Source of the DNA: Phaeodactylibacter sp.
GTDB lineage: Bacteria; Bacteroidota; Bacteroidia; Chitinophagales; Saprospiraceae
Reading direction: 5' to 3'
Assembly: GCF_022763345.1 (NCBI RefSeq)
Contig: NZ_JALEGS010000003.1
Span: forward strand, 1-47,771
Length of the DNA: 47,771 nt
A model generated the notes under the pieces. The model was not told the DNA's origin. It did no database searches and saw nothing but the letters and a program-made list of their open reading frames with translations. Below are positions 32,721 to 43,300 of this stretch, piece by piece; the first letter of the stretch is position 1, and each line of letters begins with the position of its first letter. A program made the translations under genes and the position numbers.

Positions 32721-35700
32721 TCAATCCGTGAAAAAAGAAGAAGGGGGGCGTCCAAAGCGCTTGGTGAATACCCTGGAGAAGTAATTGGGATAGGCATAGC
32801 CCAGGTGGTAGGCAACCTCCGAAACAGTGGAGAAGCTGCCATCAATGATAAGCTGCCGGGCTTTTTGTAAACGTACTTCGTTGATATACTCGGATGGAGT
32901 CAGGCCGGTGAGTAATTTTATTTGGCGTTGTAGCTGCCGTTCACTGGTGTACAGCTCCAACGCCAAATCTTTCACCTTTATCTCGGTGCCCTTATCAATC
33001 ATATTCCAAAGTGCACTTTCCACCTGATTCAACCACTCCTGCTCGTGCTGTTTCATTTCGTCAGGTTGGGAGGGCTCGTAGGAAGCCAAAGAGGAAGGCT
33101 CGGCGGTAGCGTGTATTTGTGCATTGAGGCGGGCAGTTGCATTTTTGAGTAGGGTTTGGACTATAGCCTGGAGCTCATCAATATTGAAGGGCTTCTGTAT
33201 GTAATCGTCCACGCCAATATTCAAGACTTTGATTTTTGTAACAAAGTCACTTTTGGCACTTAGCACCAGGATAGGGATAAGCCAAAAACGCTTGTTTGCT
33301 TTGAGCCGCTGAATTAGAGAGACACCGTCCAGCTCCGGCATCATAAGGTCAGTGATGATTAGGTCTGGCGTTTGTGGGGACTTTTCCAATAAGCGGAGTG
33401 CTTCCTCGCCATCAGTTGCTGTTCGCAGCTCATAATTAGCTTCAAAAATGGTCTTTAGCAGGAGCTGTACTTCCGGGTTGTCTTCGACTATGAAAATCAG
33501 CGGCTGTTGATTTTCAGTATGGGATACGCCGGTCTCTACTATTTGCACGCTTCCTGCAGAAGAGGGCATTTGAATCTGAGAGGAACCTGTGTCAGGTAAG
33601 GATTGCAGCGGTAACAAAATGGTGACTTTCGTACCCTGCTCCCGCGTACTTTTCAACCGAATAGCCCCATTCATAGCATCTGTATAATCTTTCACGATGG
33701 CTAGTCCAATACCCATACCGCCGGAAGTGGAGTCCACCTGAAAGAAACGTTCAAAAATGTGGGGCTGATCGGCTTCCGATATACCTATTCCGGTATCTTC
33801 CACTGAGAGCGTAATACCCTGTTCGTTTTCGCCTGTTGCAACTTCCAGACAGACCTGACCACCTTTAGGAGTGAATTTGAAGGCATTGGACAACAGATTG
33901 TGTAGCATATACTCCAATTTGAGCGGGTCTGCCAGATAACGAGCAGACAGGCGCTTATCGAAGTCCATGGAAAATCCAATGTCAAGTGTAGCTGCATTGT
34001 CCTCATAAATTTGGCCAATTTCCCGGACTAGTTTTTTCAGATCAACCGGCTGACTTTGAATCTGCAGCAGAGCTTCTTCTTGTTTATTGACCTCCACCAA
34101 CTGATCAATGAGCTGAGTAAGTCTGGTACTATTGCTTTCAATGGTTTTAAGCCCACGCTCAGGGCTGGGATGCCGGTTTTGGCGCAATAGTTGCAGCGCC
34201 CCGGATATCATAGTGAGCGGGGTTTTAAATTCATGAGCAATGTTGGTGATCAGAGTGGTTTTGACCTGGTTGAGCTTTTGCAGCTCCATTGCTTGTTGCT
34301 GAATTTTATGGGTGCGTTTTCTGACTTCCTGCCGAAGCCGCATCCGGTCTTTGCGTAAACGCCGGGTGCGCCAACGGAAAAAGAATACTAAAGTGGTGGT
34401 CAAAGACAGTACCGACCAGAAAATAAAAGCAGTGCTCTGGTAAAAGGGCGGAGGGACTCTTATGTCAAGCCGGTAGATATCAGTAGAGTAGGCATCCTTC
34501 CCTTTTCTGCCTCTTACCTCCAGCGTGAACTGCCCTTTTGAAAAGCCGGAAAGATTGAGGTCACTTCCCCGCATAGGTGTCCATTGGTTGTTTTGCCCGA
34601 TAAGCCGGTAATCGAATTGTTCTAAATCTACAGCCGCATAGTCCAGGATGGCGAATTCAAGGCTTAACTTATCTTTGGATGAACTAAGTGTGATGGCTGA
34701 CTGAGTGGCAGGCAATGTTTTTTTTATTCCATCTGCATCAAATAGCTCAATTTTTAGGGGCCAAACGGGGTACGCGTGGTCAATCGACTCTGGTATTTTG
34801 AGCGGATCGAATTTCACAATGCCTCCAAGTGTGCCAAGAAGCAGGTGCCCATTCGCTAGCTGATGATGAGAAGAAAGGTTGAACTCATTATAGGGAAGTC
34901 CGTCCTTTGTGGTGAAAGTGAATAATTGTTCTGATTCCGGATGAAAGCGGATTAAACCATGGTAGGTAGGCATCCATAAGAAGCCTCGTTTATCCGGGTA
35001 AATGGCAAGGATTCGATCGTCAGAAAAGCCAGCCTGATAATTATACCTTTTGACATCCGGGGTCCCGGGTTGCCATCTGTAAAGCCCCTTACCGAATGTG
35101 CCCAGCCAAAAAGTGCCATCAGGTGCTTCATAAAGATGATTGACGGTAGTCCCGTTGGTAATGTGCCGGTAATCCTGAAAAGTATCTATTGATTCCTGAT
35201 ATAACAGCAGTCCTTCGTTTGTACAAAGCCATAGCCCTTCGCTATTTTCATGAATAGACCGGATTTCGGTACCGTCTATCAGGGGGCTAATGTTTTTTTT
35301 AATTAGCGTATCTTTCTGATGCGGCTTATACAGAAGGCCCGCCGAAGAACCAACATAAAGGATACCGGTTTGCCCGGACCTGTGAATCCAGTTCGTAGAG
35401 ACCCTGTTGCCTCCTGCATCTGCTTTCAGTAGCTTAGTGGTTCCGGTTCTTGTATTGCCCTTGAGAATGTCCGGGCGGTATGTACCGGACCATAGGATGC
35501 CATCTTCATACAGCAAATGTATCCCTCCTTTGGTATCAAATAAGATTTTGGATGTATCTGACTCGTACAGATAAGTGTAGAAGTCGTTGTAGTAAATCTT
35601 CCCTTTTTTGTTAGAGGTTATTCCTCTAAGGTTAGCAATTTCACGCTGAAAGCTGTGAATGCGCTCGAATAGTACTGGCTTGAGTTTAAATAAATAAACA

Positions 35701-36686
35701 CCATTAGCGGAGGCAATCCAGGCTTCCTGCTTTTCCTGGTCGAGGCGTACCCCAAAATAGGTACTTGAAGACAACTGGACTGTTGCGGAAGCAATTTTTC
35801 GACCGTATCTTTTTGAGTGATCAGAGCTTGGGGTATAAACAGCGACTTCCTCAGTGGTAATGATCCATATATATCCTCCGGGAGTGTAGGAGGCACCCAG
35901 CAGGGCGCCTGAGGGTTTGGGAATGGTTATGCTTTGGTGTTCCGCAGCATTGGTAAATTGAATCTCTGTAAAGCTGCCTTCTGTTTTATATTTACAAGAG
36001 CAAGGGGTCGGTTTAAACCTGCTTCTCAGAAAGGTTTTGAGGGGCTTTTGCTCCCGGAATGGGGGAGACATGACATGGCAGCTGTCCATGGATTCAAAAA
36101 TGAAATCTTTGCCAGCAGTGTAAAAGGTGTATAATTGATGGTTGGGGGCAGTCTGAAAAATAGCATCATACGCTTTACCATCAAAGCTAAAAACCTTGCC
36201 ATCATGTAGTAAAAATACAATACGGTTTTCGGGAGTCCCCGAGATTGCTGCAACCTCCTCTTTTTTAAATGGGGCTCCCGTTGAAACAAGAAGGCTGTCG
36301 GCAGAGATCAACTGTTCTCCGGTGCTGTCCCATATCGCAAATTTACCTTTAAATTCTGCCTGATTGGAAAATACAGCATAGCCATAACTGTTTACCCAAA
36401 TTAGCTGCCCGGGCCCTTCATAAACCCGTCCCGCCTTAAAGGAATTCCCCTCAATATTTGTGATGAGAGGTTGGGCGCGTTTGCCATCGAATATAAACAA
36501 TCCTCCGTTAGTGGAAATCCAAACAAGCCCTCTGCTATCTTCCAGCGTATGGTGTACAAGCAGGTTGGTCAGCCCATTCTCTTGGTTGATATGCCGGGAT
36601 ATAAGTTTGTACTTCTCCTGCGATTGGGCAAACAGGCCAATGGAGGCAAACAGGATTAGGCTGAATATTTTCAGGAGCTTATACAA
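32721..36686 (-). CDS. Hybrid two-component system regulator (HTCS)
   Basis: The protein has 1321 aa. A signal peptide of about 20 residues precedes two-component-regulator beta-propeller repeats (about 30-690, blades of the type GLVWISTNGGLFIF, DGTFWLGTFGKGLYRW). A Y_Y_Y domain (about 690-755) and one membrane segment (about 762-782) follow. Next are HisKA with H818 (NIAHEFKTP), HATPase_c (NLLSNAFKFTPKGG, DTGIGI, GIGLAIV), a receiver domain with D1113 (DLIITDLMMPELDG), and an AraC-type HTH (about 1225-1321, VSEVAYHLGYAYPNYFSRVF). It senses a periplasmic ligand, phosphorelays within one chain and binds DNA. The only start that keeps the signal peptide is TTG at 36686; a stop lies six codons upstream. 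It is divergent from the giant adhesin at 37388, a likely target. No susC/susD is nearby. Confidence 0.93.
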   Translation of the reverse strand: MYKLLKIFSLILFASIGLFAQSQEKYKLISRHINQENGLTNLLVHHTLEDSRGLVWISTNGGLFIFDGKRAQPLITNIEGNSFKAGRVYEGPGQLIWVNSYGYAVFSNQAEFKGKFAIWDSTGEQLISADSLLVSTGAPFKKEEVAAISGTPENRIVFLLHDGKVFSFDGKAYDAIFQTAPNHQLYTFYTAGKDFIFESMDSCHVMSPPFREQKPLKTFLRSRFKPTPCSCKYKTEGSFTEIQFTNAAEHQSITIPKPSGALLGASYTPGGYIWIITTEEVAVYTPSSDHSKRYGRKIASATVQLSSSTYFGVRLDQEKQEAWIASANGVYLFKLKPVLFERIHSFQREIANLRGITSNKKGKIYYNDFYTYLYESDTSKILFDTKGGIHLLYEDGILWSGTYRPDILKGNTRTGTTKLLKADAGGNRVSTNWIHRSGQTGILYVGSSAGLLYKPHQKDTLIKKNISPLIDGTEIRSIHENSEGLWLCTNEGLLLYQESIDTFQDYRHITNGTTVNHLYEAPDGTFWLGTFGKGLYRWQPGTPDVKRYNYQAGFSDDRILAIYPDKRGFLWMPTYHGLIRFHPESEQLFTFTTKDGLPYNEFNLSSHHQLANGHLLLGTLGGIVKFDPLKIPESIDHAYPVWPLKIELFDADGIKKTLPATQSAITLSSSKDKLSLEFAILDYAAVDLEQFDYRLIGQNNQWTPMRGSDLNLSGFSKGQFTLEVRGRKGKDAYSTDIYRLDIRVPPPFYQSTAFIFWSVLSLTTTLVFFFRWRTRRLRKDRMRLRQEVRKRTHKIQQQAMELQKLNQVKTTLITNIAHEFKTPLTMISGALQLLRQNRHPSPERGLKTIESNSTRLTQLIDQLVEVNKQEEALLQIQSQPVDLKKLVREIGQIYEDNAATLDIGFSMDFDKRLSARYLADPLKLEYMLHNLLSNAFKFTPKGGQVCLEVATGENEQGITLSVEDTGIGISEADQPHIFERFFQVDSTSGGMGIGLAIVKDYTDAMNGAIRLKSTREQGTKVTILLPLQSLPDTGSSQIQMPSSAGSVQIVETGVSHTENQQPLIFIVEDNPEVQLLLKTIFEANYELRTATDGEEALRLLEKSPQTPDLIITDLMMPELDGVSLIQRLKANKRFWLIPILVLSAKSDFVTKIKVLNIGVDDYIQKPFNIDELQAIVQTLLKNATARLNAQIHATAEPSSLASYEPSQPDEMKQHEQEWLNQVESALWNMIDKGTEIKVKDLALELYTSERQLQRQIKLLTGLTPSEYINEVRLQKARQLIIDGSFSTVSEVAYHLGYAYPNYFSRVFTKRFGRPPSSFFTD

Positions 36687-36727
36687 TAGGAAAACGCTTG
36701 TTTAGTAAATAGGTGTATTGATGAATG

Positions 36728-36735
36728 TAAAAGTA
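36728..36735 (-). promoter_or_regulatory. Candidate -7 box of the HTCS gene
   Basis: The minus-strand TACTTTTA lies 42 nt before the TTG start at 36686. It has one mismatch to TAnnTTTG and no clear -33 TTTG. It is followed on the minus strand by a stretch ending in ACTAAACAAGCG that resembles the DUF3078 upstream region. Confidence 0.35.
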
Positions 36736-36822
36736 ATAACATCGCGCTTCAATATTTATCCATTCCGGAAGAAGAGACACGGTATAACGCCTTTTGTCGG
36801 GTTAGTATAGATGCTTGTCCGA

Positions 36823-36850
36823 TTTGTATCTGCCGCTTGATTTACCTTTG
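36823..36850 (+). promoter_or_regulatory. Rightward promoter in the HTCS-adhesin gap
   Basis: TTTG at 36823-36826, a 16-nt spacer and an exact TACCTTTG at 36843-36850 fit a Bacteroidota promoter with a slightly short spacer. It lies 30 nt before the short frame at 36881 and 537 nt before the giant protein. Confidence 0.5.
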
Positions 36851-36880
36851 CATCAGTTAAATGCACAAATCACAATACTC

Positions 36881-36976
36881 ATGAAAAATATTAACCTGTC
36901 ACTGCCTAATCACCGACGGTACACTCATGCGCTCATCGCGTTCTTATATTTTAATGGTTGTTGGTTTTCCCCTTAG
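36881..36976 (+). CDS. Possible 31-aa leader peptide or truncated gene start
   Basis: ATG at 36881 gives MKNINLSLPNHRRYTHAL, then IAFLYFNGCWFSP and a stop. It lies 30 nt after a consensus promoter box. The basic N-terminus and hydrophobic middle resemble a signal-peptide beginning, so it may be the stub of a degraded secreted protein gene, or a leader peptide for the downstream giant gene. It could also be chance. Confidence 0.25.
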   Translation: MKNINLSLPNHRRYTHALIAFLYFNGCWFSP

Positions 36977-37115
36977 AAAGAAGGATTGAAAAGGTGACCC
37001 TGTCGTACAGGACATCATCTGCTTGTGATGATAAGGTTGAATTATCCATGTTACAATTTGCTCTTTTTGAGGTGAATTTTTCTCGCGTTGATAAGGGTTT
37101 TTTTAAAATTGGCAT

Positions 37116-37123
37116 TACTTTTG
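37116..37123 (+). promoter_or_regulatory. Possible promoter -7 box for the second giant protein
   Basis: TACTTTTG is an exact TAnnTTTG box in an A/T-rich stretch, 264 nt before the ATG at 37388. The -33 position is T-rich but lacks TTTG. A transcript from here would have a leader of about 255 nt. Confidence 0.35.
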
Positions 37124-37387
37124 CTCAGCCTATCATGGAATAATTATTCGATCAGTAGACATTTTCTTTGAACACAGAGATATCTACGAGGATTCTCGAT
37201 CGAAACAGAGTAGGTAACACTACTCTCCTGTACCTTAAGTTTTTGAAATTCCCTTTGAATAATAAATCATAGTCTAATCTGCACCATTGCAGACCTGGCA
37301 TACCTATGTCAAGTCTGGAAAAAATTAACGCTTAGCGACTAAACCCCGCTACAGTCAACGGTACAATCATGCACAAACAATAGCAAC

Positions 37388-40300
37388 ATGAAACCCACAA
37401 TTACTCTGTTGGCAATTATTGCCCTGCTTACAACAACCCTCTATGCCTTTCACCCTGGCCTATTTTCCCTGAATTATTGGAGCGAAAGCCATCAGGACAC
37501 ACCCGATGCTAAACAGAAAATGGAGGAGCTAAGTATGCCCAATACCTTGATTTTGGATATCGGTATTATGGTCAGCGATTTGACTCCTGAAACGGGTGTC
37601 GCCTTTACCTATACGATCAGTTACGCGACGCAGAGCCTCGTGGAAGACGCTGACAATCCGGTCATTGAGGTCCCCTTGCCTAATGGGATTCAGGTTGTCA
37701 GTTTCGTAGGCAATGCTGAAGTGGGCAGCACTGAAATCGTCAATGTTGTGGGCACGCCGACCTTTCGCATCAATATGAAAAACCCACTTGAAGCAGGTGC
37801 TGCAGGTATCCTCATGCTGGAGCTGGTTATTCCTCCCGGTCAGGTATGCGATGGTACCATAATACCCGCTGCCGTTACTTTCTCCGCGGATGACGCTGAC
37901 AATAGCCCGGTAAGCGATCAAACGGATATCACGGTAAGCGCACCTAATGAAGAGTGGAACGTAAACGTAAATGCAGTGACAGTTGGTGTCCCTGGCTCTA
38001 CTTCATTGTTTCAAATAGGCGTCAGCCCATCGGCAGTTACGGGCTTTATCGCGCTCGATAACGCTACGCTCACCGCAGAAATCCCCACCAACACCAACGT
38101 CGTGAATTGCTCAGGTTGCATGCAATCCGGCACAACATTGACCTGGGATGTCAGCAACGCCTCCGGAGCAACCTCCTTTCCCCTGGTTTTGGAATTCCCC
38201 TCTCCGCCCTATGACTTCAGTGATAACTTTTCCATTGAAGCAACGCTCGACGGCACCACCATTTCAGACTGCCCCGTTGATGTGGATGATACAGATACCT
38301 ATAACGGCACCCTGCCTTCGCCCAACCCACTCATTCAGTGTGGCGTGGGCCTCTCGACTTTTGAAATCGGAGATCAGGGTGGTTACGTGGCCAATGCCGA
38401 TGTGACCGGTAACGTCGAAGTGGATGACTTTACCGCAACCATTACTATCCCGCAGCAGATCCAGATTACTGGCATCAAGCCTTCCATTTACCTGTTTGAA
38501 GGCTTACCGGTAACGGTTACTTACGAGACCAACCTCGGAGGCCCATTCCCACTAGGTAGCTTTAACACCACGCTTGATGGTTCCGCTGGTGATTTCGCGC
38601 CCCCGGCACTAGGGGCAGGTGAATTCCTGACCACTTTGGTTTTCGAGTTTGGTACGGTGCCTCCCGGGTTTGGCCCTGTAGACGGGATCGTCCTGGATTA
38701 TGAAGTACTGGCTACTGATCAGTTGGGCAACCCGGTTATTGGTGCCAACCCCAGAGTCACTGATCCGCTATACGTTTCCTGTCCGAATGCTGTTTATACC
38801 TGTATTTCACCTGAAGTGGAAGTTTCCGCTAACTACGAAGGAGAACCGCTGCCGAATGACCTATGCGATGAAAGTGCAGCAGTTACCCGTATTCCACCGG
38901 TTGGGCCGGGTTCTCCTAATAAATCAGCTTCCGGAAATATATTCTTTGTTGAGGATGAAGTCACTTACACCCTGTCTTTCAATGTGTGTGGTCCTGACCC
39001 ACTCGTAAATGGCCTGGTAACTGATGAATTGCCCGCTGGTGTTAATCTGGTGCCGGGATCGGTTGCCTACAGCTCCAATATCACGGATATTGGAACCCCG
39101 GCGCTCAACCAGATAGGGAGCACTCTGACTTGGGACTTTTCCGGTATTGACCTTCCTGGCTCCACGGACGTAGAAGAAGATTGCGGAGCAACCTACACTA
39201 TTGAGTACACTGTAGAAGTGACGGAAGTGGCCAATGGCCCTGGTAGTTCTACCCTGAATAATACCTTCACAATTGATGGTGATGATGTGGATATCGCACC
39301 GGAGGCAGAGTTGCCCGGAGATGAGGACAATATTACCATTCCGCCCATCGGCCCTACCAATTTGTCGAAGACCTCCCTGAACGGCTCAGACGGTAACCCC
39401 GAAGATACCATTACCTTCCGGTTGCGCTTTCGCAATCAGGGCCCTTTTGATGTCAACAACGTCGTCATTGTAGACCAACTGCCCATGGGGCTGGATTTTG
39501 TGCCTGGCACCATTCAGTACAATGGGGGGCTTACGCCTGCCGATAACGATGGCATGGTCTACAACAGCGGCAATCGTACCCTTACTTTTGAATGGGCCAG
39601 CCTGAGCGGATCAGCTCCGGGGGAACGCTATTCCGAATTCTATGAAATCACCTACGATGTAGCCATCCCACGGGGCTTCCCTCCCGGGGCATTGCAAAAC
39701 TGTTTTACAGTTACCGGAACAGGTGATTACATCCGTCAGGACCTGCCCCTCGAGGATTGCGAAACGTTCACTGTGAATGCTCTGGTACAGACCAGTTCAC
39801 GGAAGGGGGTTCGGGGAGACTGTGATGCTGATTTCGTGTTTTTTGATCCCAACGGGCCGAATCCAACGCTCGATAACCTCAACGGTATCGGCCGCACTTT
39901 TCAGGGCGGAGCCGCAGACTGGAAACTCATCATCGAAAACACAGGCAACGTTGAGGTCAAGGATATCACAGTTATTGACATCATGCCATTCATTGGCGAT
40001 GAAGCGATTTCCTTCCCGGCTGACCGGGAGAGCGAGTGGCGGACGAACTTCGTAGAAGTGGTTTCCATGCCAGCTAATGCCACCGTAGAGTATTCCATAG
40101 AGCCCAATCCCTGCCGTGCCGACTTTAGCCCGGCCTACGAGCCTGCGGGTTGTACAGGCCCGTTTTGGAGCACGACTCCTCCGGTTGATGTTACCGAGAC
40201 ACAAGCCTTAAAGTTTTTTCTGCCAACGCCACTGGGGCCCGGTGAGCAAACGGAGATCGTATTTAGCACACAGGCACCGGTAGATGCACCCGAAGATGCC

Positions 40301-43300
40301 ATTGCATGGAACTCCCTGGCCTATCAGGGGCGGCGCACCGATACGCCAGACGAAGACTACTTTCTTGTAGCAGAGCCCAACAAAGTCGGTATCGCCATCA
40401 AAGCGGATACGGTCTCTGTTGGTAATTATGTATGGTCGGACGATAATAATGATGGTATTCAAAATGAACCTGCTGAGTTAGGTATCAATGGAGTATCCGT
40501 TGATCTGTACCGTTTGGTCGGCACTAAAGATGCTACCCCGGGCGCCGGTGATGACGTATTCGTAGGTAGCAGGCTGACCGGAGACAACCACTTCGGCAAT
40601 CCGGGCTACTACCTCTTTGCCAACCTGCCTGAAGGCCAGTACTATGCTGTTTTTGATGAAAACTCCTTCCCGCCCGGCCAGGTCCCTCCTGCGGATATGC
40701 CCACCCTGCTCAATGCCGGTGTAAACGACGTTGTAGACAGCGACGCGGATCAGACCACCATGTTCATGACTGACCTGACACCAGCTTTGACAGAAGCCGG
40801 GCAGGCAAAAGATACCACTTTAGACCTCGGGCTGATCGCTACGAATTGTGATCTTTTCCCCACGGTAATGGTCATTTGTGATGACCGCGGCACGGCTCAG
40901 GTGAACGACGACCGCTACACCTGGACGCTGCAGGTCAACCGGGAAATTAACAGTGCTTTAGACAATAACGGGACCTTCACGCTGCAGGTGATGAATGCAG
41001 ATGGCCTGGAAATTGACGTGGTACCCAATCTGGCTTACGGAGTGGAGCACCCTATTGGAGACGAGTTTGGGCCCTTTCCGATCTCAGGTGGCGACCTGAT
41101 GTTCGAAGTCAAAGACGATATAGATCTTAGCTGTGAAGCTTTTGGAACCGTAGAAGCCCCGGCCACCCTGAATATTGCTAACCTGAGTGCCACCGATTGT
41201 ATAGACGATGGCATGGGCAATCTTACTTACGACTTAACCGGGCAGGTACAAATTGGCGGCGATCCGGCTCCGGGAGCCCGCCTCGAAGTCTTCTTCATAG
41301 ATAGTGGCAACACAGAAAGCCAGATTTTTGATCCTATCGCTGAAGACGGAACTTATAACTTCTCTTTTAACGGCTTGGTCTGCGACGGAGAATCCTTTGA
41401 TGTCGAAGCCCGCTTTATTGATGGCATGGGCAATAGGATTGATGGTACCTGTTCCGGCGAACGCCGTTTACACGAGCCCTGCTATCTGGCCATTACAGAC
41501 ATCCAAATTGAAGATAACTGCCGGGCGGATGGTACCTACACCGTCAACGTAATTGGTACCTACTACAACGGTACCGGTGATATGGAAATCAGTATCGCCG
41601 GTAATTCTGCCTTTGACCCGGCTACTCAGACCCTTGACCTGGCCAATCGAGCGGATGGCGTTGAAGAGACCTTAGCATCATTCACTAAAACTTGTGATGG
41701 ACAGTTGCACGAAGTAACCGCTAGCTTCAATGGCAGTTGCATGGATACAGAAAACTTTGAAGGGCCAAGGGACCGTGACTTCGGAGATGTCCCGGATACT
41801 TACGGTACTACACTCGGCCAAAATGGTGCTTTCCACATCATCCACGATGACCTGTTCCTGGGCGATTGCGTTGACTCCGAGTTGGATGGTTCGCCTGAGG
41901 CACAAGCCGGTGTGGACGGTACGCCTGCTGCTGGTGCCGGAACAGGAGGTGACGATGGCAGCGGAGTGGAAACCGAAATGGGTGAAACCGCTTTCAGTGA
42001 GTGTGTCAGCGATGACGAAGACGGCATCCGTTTCCTTACTTCAATGGTGCCTGGCAACGAAGCCTGCGTGGAAGTAACCGCAACCAACAATACCGGCAGC
42101 CTTGCCGCGCTACAGATGTGGGTCGACTTTGACGGCAACGGCAGCTTTAGCAGCGGCGAGGAAGTAGCCTTTACCGAGCCAATTGTTGGAACTGGAACGA
42201 ATACCACAAACTACTGCTTTGAGGTGCCTGCTTCCGCTACCTTTCCCAATCTGGAAACCTTCGTCCGCGTACGCCTGAGCTCAGCGGGCGGATTGGATGC
42301 TACCGGGCCCGCCAATGACGGGGAGGTGGAAGACTACTACCTGGCTTTCGCCAAAATCGGCGACTTCGTCTGGGAAGACCTCGACTACGATGGCATTCAG
42401 GATGCCGGAGAGCCGGGTATCCCTAATGCGGAAGTGAGCATTTCAGGTACAGACTTGAATGGAGGTGCGTTCACGGCAAGCACAACTACCGATGGTACGG
42501 GCATGTACATGTTCTCCGGCCTGTTCCCGGGCGACTACATGCTGACCTTCACCACACCCGATGAACTGGCCCCTTCCCCACAGGGCGAGGGCAATGATGA
42601 TACGATTGACAGCGATGCGGACCCGGGCACTGGCGAAACGATTATGTACACCCTTAATGCCGGCGACAATAACCCGGATGTCGATGCGGGCTTTTTCGTG
42701 CCAGCTATAGAAGTGATGGCAGAAGAAATCTGCGTCGATAACGCGCCTTATGTCAATTACAGCATTACACCCATTGGCTTTACCCCTTCCAACGGTGCAA
42801 CCATTACCTGGGTAGATCCAGATGCGGATACTGTGGTAACCGTCCTGACTAATCAGCCACTTTCCGGGACTCTCTTATGGCCGGGTGCAGTAGTGGATAA
42901 CGGCGTAGCCGTAGACTGGCCGGGCTGGGTACTGGTCGATGGCGTCTGGGAAAGAGTAGAGGATGGACTGCGCCCCGAGCTGCGCCTGCGGTTTGACGTA
43001 AACCCCTCGGACTCTACGGTTGTGCTGTATCCTCCAGCCACTCCACAGTGTAGCAGCAATCCAACATTTGGTGAGCTGGGCGACTTCGTTTGGGAAGACC
43101 TCAATGCCAATGGTGTTCAGGATCCCGGTGAGCCACCTGTGGAGAATGTGACCGTAAACCTGTTGACGGAAAATGGCGACTTCATTGAGTCCACTATGAC
43201 GGATGAGAATGGTTTATACCTCTTCGACAGCCTGGGCCCTGCCAGCTTTATCGTGGAGTTCGTCACGCCCAATGGCTACGAGATCACCCCTGCCGATAAT

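Larger units (their letters stand above)
36687..37387. other. Divergent intergenic region between the HTCS and the second giant protein
   Basis: This 701-base region has an HTCS promoter candidate (36728-36735, minus), a rightward promoter (36823-36850), a short frame (36881-36976), a CCTGT-CGT-ACAGG hairpin near 37001-37013, another promoter box (37116-37123) and a likely leader of over 250 nt for the giant protein. It is more A/T-rich than its surroundings. No RNA gene was recognised. Confidence 0.6.

Noticed and set aside
36958..37143. A 61-codon plus-strand frame in the HTCS-adhesin gap
   Set aside because: It overlaps a promoter-like box and the short frame at 36881, and has no signal peptide or family signature.
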